64,000 nucleotides of DNA from the NCBI GenBank assembly GCA_013388685.1, contig JACAET010000025.1:51260-115259 (forward strand). The letters are read 5' to 3'. Below the pieces are notes generated by a model that was not told the DNA's origin, did not search any database, and was given only the letters and a program-made list of their open reading frames with translations. How positions within the stretch are numbered: the stretch's first letter is position 1; every line of letters begins with the position of its first letter. The position numbers were made by a program, and so were the translations under genes. Shown in pieces: positions 59,604 through 64,000 of the stretch. The stretch is from Chloroflexota bacterium. Its GTDB lineage: Bacteria; Chloroflexota; Anaerolineae; Anaerolineales; Villigracilaceae.

Positions 59604-60650
59604 ATGTCATCCAACAAAGTGTTAGTCATCGGCGGCGGACCTGCAGGGTTGGAAGCGGCTCGGTCTGCGGCGGAACTGGGCGGGGAGGTCATTCTGCTCG
59701 AAAAGCGCGAACGTCTTGGCGGCACGCCCGACCGCGAGAACTACGCCAAACTCACCCATCACTGGCGCGACGCGTCGGAAGCGATGGCGGAACTGGCGGC
59801 GTCGGTCACGAACCACCCGCGCGTGCAGGTGAAGTACCAAGCCGAAGTGAAGGGAATGTCTGGGAGCGCGGGCAATTTCGAGGTCCAGATTGAAGCGGGC
59901 GGGGTCGCCGAATCCCTCAACGTCGGTTCCATCATCATCGCCACAGGCTTCCAGCATTTCGATCCAGGCCGCGCCACGCAATACTACAACTACTACTCGT
60001 TCCCCGATGTCATCACGCTGACCGATCTCGAAAAGATGTTGAAGGAACACAACGTCGTGCGCCCGTCGAACGGACAGCCGCCGAAGAAGATCGCGTTCAT
60101 TCAATGCGTGGGTTCGCGCGACCGACAGATCGGAAACGAATATTGCTCGAAGGTGTGCTGCGGCATTGCCAGCAAACAGGCGATTGAGTTGCGCGAGCAG
60201 CTGCCCGACAGCAAGGTGATGATTTTTTACATTGACATGCGCATGTACGGCTATTGGGAAAATGAAATTTACTGGAAGGCGCAGGAGCAGCACAAAGTCA
60301 ATTACGTCAAGGGCGTCATCAGCGAAGTGCTGAAGAAGGGCGATCAGTTGCTCATTCGCGGCGAAGACACGACGATGAGCCGCCCGATGGAAGTGACGAT
60401 GGACATGGTTGTCTTGTCCGTTGGCATGGAGCCGAGCGCAGGCACGCGCGCCATCGCGCAGCTGCTGGGCGTGAAGCAAAACAAATACGGCTTCATCGAA
60501 GCGGGCGGCGAAGGCGGTCTCGATACGGTGGCAACATCTGTGCCAGGCATTTTCGTCGCGGGCGCGGCGGCGGGTCCTGCGGATTTGAACGATTCGATTT
60601 CGTCGGCGGGTCTCGCGGCGGCGCGGGCGATGGCGTTAGTGAGGGCGTAG
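59604..60650 (+). CDS. HdrA-like flavoprotein (sHdrA type)
   Basis: 348-residue FAD enzyme without the extra ferredoxin domains of methanogen HdrA. FAD-binding GGGPAGLEAA (10-19) and GGTPDRENYAK, then the Hdr-type Fe-S site C168 (CVGSRD), C181, C185, C186 (CSKVCC). C-terminal FVAGAAAGPADLND binds FAD. Length and site match sHdrA. Confidence 0.93.
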   Translation: MSSNKVLVIGGGPAGLEAARSAAELGGEVILLEKRERLGGTPDRENYAKLTHHWRDASEAMAELAASVTNHPRVQVKYQAEVKGMSGSAGNFEVQIEAGGVAESLNVGSIIIATGFQHFDPGRATQYYNYYSFPDVITLTDLEKMLKEHNVVRPSNGQPPKKIAFIQCVGSRDRQIGNEYCSKVCCGIASKQAIELREQLPDSKVMIFYIDMRMYGYWENEIYWKAQEQHKVNYVKGVISEVLKKGDQLLIRGEDTTMSRPMEVTMDMVVLSVGMEPSAGTRAIAQLLGVKQNKYGFIEAGGEGGLDTVATSVPGIFVAGAAAGPADLNDSISSAGLAAARAMALVRA

Positions 60651-60742
60651 GTCTCGATACGGCGGCGGTCGAGTAGGGTTGAGTAGCGAAGCGTACCGAA
60701 ACCCGTATCGAGACCCCGCCGCCTACTCGACCAACGAGATAA
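60650..60742. repeat. GGTCTCGATACG-type repeat
   Basis: GTCTCGATACGGCGGCGGTCGAGTAGG and CCCGTATCGAGACCCCGCCG ... CTACTCGACCA form an inverted pair before the unknown gene. Confidence 0.75.
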
Positions 60743-60745
60743 CAA

Positions 60746-61525
60746 ATGACATTGCCACAAAGACAGAGCCACATCATCAAACAAAAGACGGGACCCGACG
60801 ACCCCGAACTGCAAGCCAATTTGCAGGAAGCGCTGGCGCAGGTCTCGCCTGAGGATGTGATTGCGATAGCAGACGAACTGGCGGAACGTCACGCCCGCCT
60901 CTTTCTTGACCTTGAGCCTGCTTCCGCCAAATTTGCCTCTTCCTTCGCCGACATCGCTTCCGCTGTCGCGCACACCAAAGCGAACGCACGCGCAATTACC
61001 AATACCTTTTCTCAAAGTGATTACGTCATCTTCGATCAATTACTACATGGCGACGCGCCCGCGCCTGTGCGGGTGGCCGCCTTCGTTGAAAAGTTGAACG
61101 CACTCGATACGAGACTCGCGCTCGAACTCGCCACTGGACTTTTACACAACACCTTCCCTTCCCAACACTGGCTGTGGACTCGCTGGCTGTGGGACCCGAC
61201 CACAGGCACGGGCATTCTGCCGTTGCTGGCGGGCAGCGCTCACAACCTGCTGGCGGACAATCTCGCGGATGGATACGCCCGCGTGGGCGCGGTCAATGCG
61301 ATGAGCATGAAGTTCGCGGAAGGCACAGGCTTGTGGACGGACGAGTTGGCGAGCGATGAGAAGCGCGCTCCGTTTGCCAACAGCGCGTTTCTGGCGTGCG
61401 CCTACGCCGTGTACATGTACGGCACAACAAGCTGGCGTTTGAGCCGCGACTTCAACGAGTTGCTGCCATCCCTGCCGAATATGGCGAGACGGCTGTTAGG
61501 TTTACTAAAAACGAAACATTCCTAA
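60746..61525 (+). CDS. Unknown protein at the sHdrH position
   Basis: 259-residue soluble, helical protein. No motif recognised and no conserved cysteine cluster or membrane segment. Notable parts are NTFPSQHWLWTRWLWDPTTGTG (about 131-152) and NAMSMKFAEGTG. It lies between the HdrA-like gene and the fused HdrC-HdrB gene, exactly where sHdr clusters have the hypothetical protein sHdrH. Assignment is by position. Confidence 0.7.
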   Translation: MTLPQRQSHIIKQKTGPDDPELQANLQEALAQVSPEDVIAIADELAERHARLFLDLEPASAKFASSFADIASAVAHTKANARAITNTFSQSDYVIFDQLLHGDAPAPVRVAAFVEKLNALDTRLALELATGLLHNTFPSQHWLWTRWLWDPTTGTGILPLLAGSAHNLLADNLADGYARVGAVNAMSMKFAEGTGLWTDELASDEKRAPFANSAFLACAYAVYMYGTTSWRLSRDFNELLPSLPNMARRLLGLLKTKHS

Positions 61526-61574
61526 TCCCTAATTTGTAATTCTTAATTTAGGAATTAGGCATTAGGAATTACGT
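61524..61574. repeat. AATTCCTAAT-type A/T-rich repeat
   Basis: CCCTAATTTGTAATTC and AATTTAGGAATTAGGCATTAGGAATT units just before the fused Hdr gene. Confidence 0.6.
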
Positions 61575-61595
61575 TACAACAGGAGACCATCCTTC

Positions 61596-62873
61596 ATGGC
61601 TAAATACGAAAAAGCAAAAGCGATCGAAAAAGAAAATATCGTTGTGGACGGCATTGACGTTTCGGGTCACTGGAACCGCATGTTCGAACAGCGGACGATC
61701 TTCGAGTACACACCCGAACTGATCGAAAAGATCGCAGACATCCCAGGCGGCGAGTCGTTTGCGAATTGTTATCAGTGCGCCAAGTGCGTCGCCGTCTGCC
61801 CTGTGGATGTGGTCGGGAATTACGGTCCGCGCAAGTTGTACCGCTACGCCCAAACAGGCATGGATTTGACCGAAGCGCCCGAATTATGGCTTTGCACCAC
61901 CTGCGCCAACTGCCTGCGCGTCTGCCCCAAAGAAGTGAACATGGTCAAGATCATGCCCGCCGCGCGCGAGCAGGCAATTTTGGACGGCAAGTTCGTGCCG
62001 CCCGAATTACAACAGGCATTCGAGAACACCGCCAAATCGGGCAACCCGCTCGGTCAGCCCCAGCGCAAACGCGACGCGTGGATTCAAAACGCGGGCGTCC
62101 CTGTGCCGATTATCAAGGATTTGAGCCGCCCTGTGGATGTGCTGTGGTATGTCGGTTCGTATCCGTCCTATCATCCGCGCGGCATTGATGCGGCGTCAGC
62201 GGCGGCGCGCATCTTCACCGCGCTGGGAATTGATTTCGCCATTCTCGGCAAGGAAGAAAAAGACGACGCCGACTCGCAGCGACTCGCTGGCGAGAAGGGT
62301 CTGTTCGAGATGATGACCGAGTACAACATCGCAACTTTCAACAAATACGAGTGGAAGGAAATGGTGGTCACGGGTCCGCATGAATTGAACGCCTTCAAGA
62401 ACGTGTACCCGAAGTATGGTTTCGAGCGCCCCGTCGTTCACTACACCACCTTCCTTGCGCGTCATCTCGATCAACTCAAGCCGCTGCTCAAACATCCCGT
62501 CAATAAGAAGATCACCTATCACGATCCGTGCTATCTGGGGCGGCACAACGGCGAATATGAGGCGCCGCGCAAACTGCTGCAAGCCATCCCTGGCGTGGAA
62601 CTGGTCGAGATGGGACGCAACCGCGAGAACGGGTATTGCTGCGGCGGGGGCGGCGGCGGGATGTGGATGGACTCGTTCACCGCCAAACACACCACCATGC
62701 GCCTCTCCGAAAAACGCGCCATGGAAGCCGCCTCCACAGGCGCGGACGTGCTGGCTGTTGCCTGCCCGTTTGAAGTCTCGCGCTTCGAAGACGCGGTCAA
62801 GTCCACGGGCAATGAGCATGTCGGCGTGCTGGATATTTTGGAGCTTTTAGACAAGTCTATGCGTGGTGAGTGA
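61596..62873 (+). CDS. Fused HdrC-HdrB-like iron-sulfur protein
   Basis: 425 residues. N-terminal half is HdrC-like with C58, C61, C64, C68 and C100, C103, C106, C110 for two [4Fe-4S] clusters. C-terminal half is CCG-type HdrB-like, with HDPCYLGR, GYCCGGGGGG and VACPFEVS. In type I sHdr clusters these are two genes (C2, B2); the fused form followed by etf genes is, as I recall, the type II arrangement (sHdrB3). Confidence 0.88.
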   Translation: MAKYEKAKAIEKENIVVDGIDVSGHWNRMFEQRTIFEYTPELIEKIADIPGGESFANCYQCAKCVAVCPVDVVGNYGPRKLYRYAQTGMDLTEAPELWLCTTCANCLRVCPKEVNMVKIMPAAREQAILDGKFVPPELQQAFENTAKSGNPLGQPQRKRDAWIQNAGVPVPIIKDLSRPVDVLWYVGSYPSYHPRGIDAASAAARIFTALGIDFAILGKEEKDDADSQRLAGEKGLFEMMTEYNIATFNKYEWKEMVVTGPHELNAFKNVYPKYGFERPVVHYTTFLARHLDQLKPLLKHPVNKKITYHDPCYLGRHNGEYEAPRKLLQAIPGVELVEMGRNRENGYCCGGGGGGMWMDSFTAKHTTMRLSEKRAMEAASTGADVLAVACPFEVSRFEDAVKSTGNEHVGVLDILELLDKSMRGE

Positions 62874-62875
62874 CT

Positions 62876-62955
62876 CGATGGTCGAGTAGGCGGCGGGAGG
62901 TAATTTACCTGTGCAAGTTATCTCGTCTCCGCCGCTGTACCGAGACCATCAGTTT
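62876..62955. repeat. GGTCTCGATACG-type repeat
   Basis: GATGGTCGAGTAGGCGGCGG ... CGCCGCTGTACCGAGACCATC; upstream side of the GIY-YIG gene. Confidence 0.7.
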
Positions 62956-62999
62956 ATAGGAGAAATCTTGTAGCAGGTGTTATTTTTGTTAATGGTGGT

Positions 63000-63080
63000 C
63001 TCTGTATGGATTTGGTCTCGATACGAGCGAGAAGAACACTCGTCTACTCGACCAACGTTGATAGCTCGACCACCGAGTAA
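63000..63080. repeat. GGTCTCGATACG-type repeat, second copy
   Basis: TGGTCTCGATACGAGCGAG ... CTACTCGACCAACG and GACCACCGAGTAAGG, directly before the GIY-YIG gene. Confidence 0.75.
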
Positions 63081-63099
63081 GGATGAAACAAGAGTTTAT

Positions 63100-63462
63100 A
63101 TGGCATGGATGTATATTCTTCAATGTGCGGACGGTTCTTACTATGTCGGATCAACGAAAAACCTGGAACTTCGTTTGGCACAACATCAAGAAGGCAAAGG
63201 CGCAAGATATACAGCAAGACGATTGCCTGTAAAACTTGTGTACAGTGAAGAATACGAACGAGTAGTAGACGCCTTCAATAGAGAAAAGCAAGTTCAAAAT
63301 TGGAGTCGAGCAAAGCGCGAAGCATTGATAAAAGGAACTCCTGAATTGTTGCCAGCGCTGGCGAAGAAGAAATTTGAAAAGAATAAAGAAGTAACCGTTG
63401 GTCGAGTAGAACTGAGTGATAGCGAAGTTCGTACCGAGACCAACATTGAAGAGCAAACTTGA
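63100..63462 (+). CDS. GIY-YIG nuclease-family protein
   Basis: 120-residue URI-type domain protein: YILQCADGSYYVGSTKNLELRL carries the GIY-YIG motif and catalytic Arg, and YSEEYERVVDAFNREKQVQNW the downstream Glu. Single-domain GIY-YIG proteins are common and of unclear function. The last 20 or so codons (after KKFEKNKE) are made of a GGTCTCGATACG-type repeat. ATG 63100 has AAGAG upstream. Intrudes between hdr-like and etf genes. Confidence 0.85.
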   Translation: MAWMYILQCADGSYYVGSTKNLELRLAQHQEGKGARYTARRLPVKLVYSEEYERVVDAFNREKQVQNWSRAKREALIKGTPELLPALAKKKFEKNKEVTVGRVELSDSEVRTETNIEEQT

Positions 63463-63535
63463 AAGAAGCATATCTGTCACTGGTGGTCTCGATACGCCCC
63501 TTGAAGAGCACTCGGGGCTACTCGACCACCGAGTA
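63402..63535. repeat. GGTCTCGATACG-type repeats, two copies
   Basis: GGTCGAGTAGAACTG ... GTACCGAGACC (63402-63443) inside the nuclease 3' end and GGTCTCGATACGCC ... CTACTCGACCACCGAG (63485-63534) after it. Confidence 0.75.
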
Positions 63536-63554
63536 AATCTAAACAGGAGTCTTC

Positions 63555-64000
63555 ATGAACATTGTTGTCGCAATCAAACACATCCCCAGCATTGCCGATG
63601 ACCTGCCCGTCAAAGGCAATAACGTGGATTTCGACTCGGTGGATTACGTCCTCAACGAATGGGACGAGCATTCCATCGAGCAGGCGGTGTTGATCAAGGA
63701 AGCCGTCGGCGGGACGGTGACCGTGATCGGTGTGGATTTGATCGGCGAGTTGGACAATGCGCTTCATCTCGCGCTGGCAAAGGGCGCCGACAAAGTGGTC
63801 AAAATCACCGCCGACGACCCCGCCGCCGATTCGCACATGCAAGCCAAATGGCTGGCGGAAGCCATCAAAGGCATGTCGCCCGATTTGGTCTTCGCGGGGG
63901 TGCAGGCTTCCAACGACCTGGACGGTCAAATCGGACCGATGATCGCCGCCTATCTCGATATGCCTTACATCGGCGGGACAAGTTCGATTGAAGCCGCAAA
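63555..64000 (+). CDS. etfB: Electron-transfer flavoprotein beta subunit, partial
   Basis: First 148 residues of a second EtfB; the window ends inside it. Start MNIVVAIKHIPSIADDLPV, LNEWDEHSIEQAVLIKEA, LALAKGADKVVKI, and QASNDLDGQIGPMIAAYLDMPYIGG are family features. Only distantly like the EtfB at 32376. Positioned after the fused Hdr gene; probably receives electrons from the sHdr complex, with etfA expected next. Confidence 0.92.
   Translation, partial: MNIVVAIKHIPSIADDLPVKGNNVDFDSVDYVLNEWDEHSIEQAVLIKEAVGGTVTVIGVDLIGELDNALHLALAKGADKVVKITADDPAADSHMQAKWLAEAIKGMSPDLVFAGVQASNDLDGQIGPMIAAYLDMPYIGGTSSIEAA

Noticed and set aside
62977..63099. N-terminal extension of the GIY-YIG gene
   Set aside because: It is made of repeat sequence and has no ribosome site; ATG 63100 fits the family start.

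Overview
The window looks like chromosomal DNA of a free-living bacterium of the Chloroflexota, most likely Anaerolineae or a near relative. This is inferred from the GC-rich coding style, lipoproteins with Pro/Thr-rich linkers, secreted NBR1-like domains, a class II (B12) ribonucleotide reductase, several apparently leaderless genes and many families of short intergenic repeats. No phage, plasmid, CRISPR or transposase gene was found.

Layout. 0-12 kb is mostly minus-strand accessory and housekeeping genes: tandem GNAT, HAD hydrolase, MOSC, polysaccharide deacetylase, small zinc proteins, a lipoprotein hydrolase, an EndoG-like nuclease, two dienelactone-hydrolase-type proteins separated in the window, a methyltransferase and a DUF1992 protein. 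12-16 kb holds a hydrolase/acyl-CoA-synthetase fusion with a second hydrolase, fired from a compact divergent promoter. 15.7-18.9 kb is nrdR and nrdJ. 19.4-22.6 kb is an unusual three-gene signalling operon (PAS kinase, lone receiver, membrane protein). 22.6-33.1 kb carries PspC, YjbQ, DinB, a large secreted NBR1-domain protein, an OmpR-type two-component pair, an ECF sigma factor, a trio of frame-staggered micro-ORFs, a membrane-anchored hydrolase and etfBA. 33-40 kb holds small membrane proteins, tRNA-Arg, surE, thioredoxin, tRNA-Lys, an RHS remnant, comM and galK.

40.6-53.4 kb is a sugar operon: DeoR regulator, amidohydrolase, SIS isomerase, ABC binding protein and two permeases, a DUF4874/DUF4832 lipoprotein, a GH4 glycosidase, a LacD-type aldolase, a PfkB kinase and a GatZ/KbaZ-type protein. 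Together with galK on the other strand they suggest uptake and breakdown of galactosides or galactosamine compounds through tagatose phosphates. A NarL-type two-component pair follows on the minus strand.

56.0-64.0 kb is the most notable region: tusA, two dsrE-family genes, then hdrC-, hdrB- and hdrA-like genes, an unknown gene, a fused hdrC-hdrB gene, a GIY-YIG nuclease gene, and the start of a second etfB. The order matches the sulfur-oxidising heterodisulfide-reductase-like (sHdr) system, which takes sulfane sulfur from TusA/DsrE carriers and passes electrons on, here probably to an electron-transfer flavoprotein. The window ends inside this locus.

A second theme is repeats: at least six classes of short dispersed repeat sit between genes, and some have entered coding sequence.
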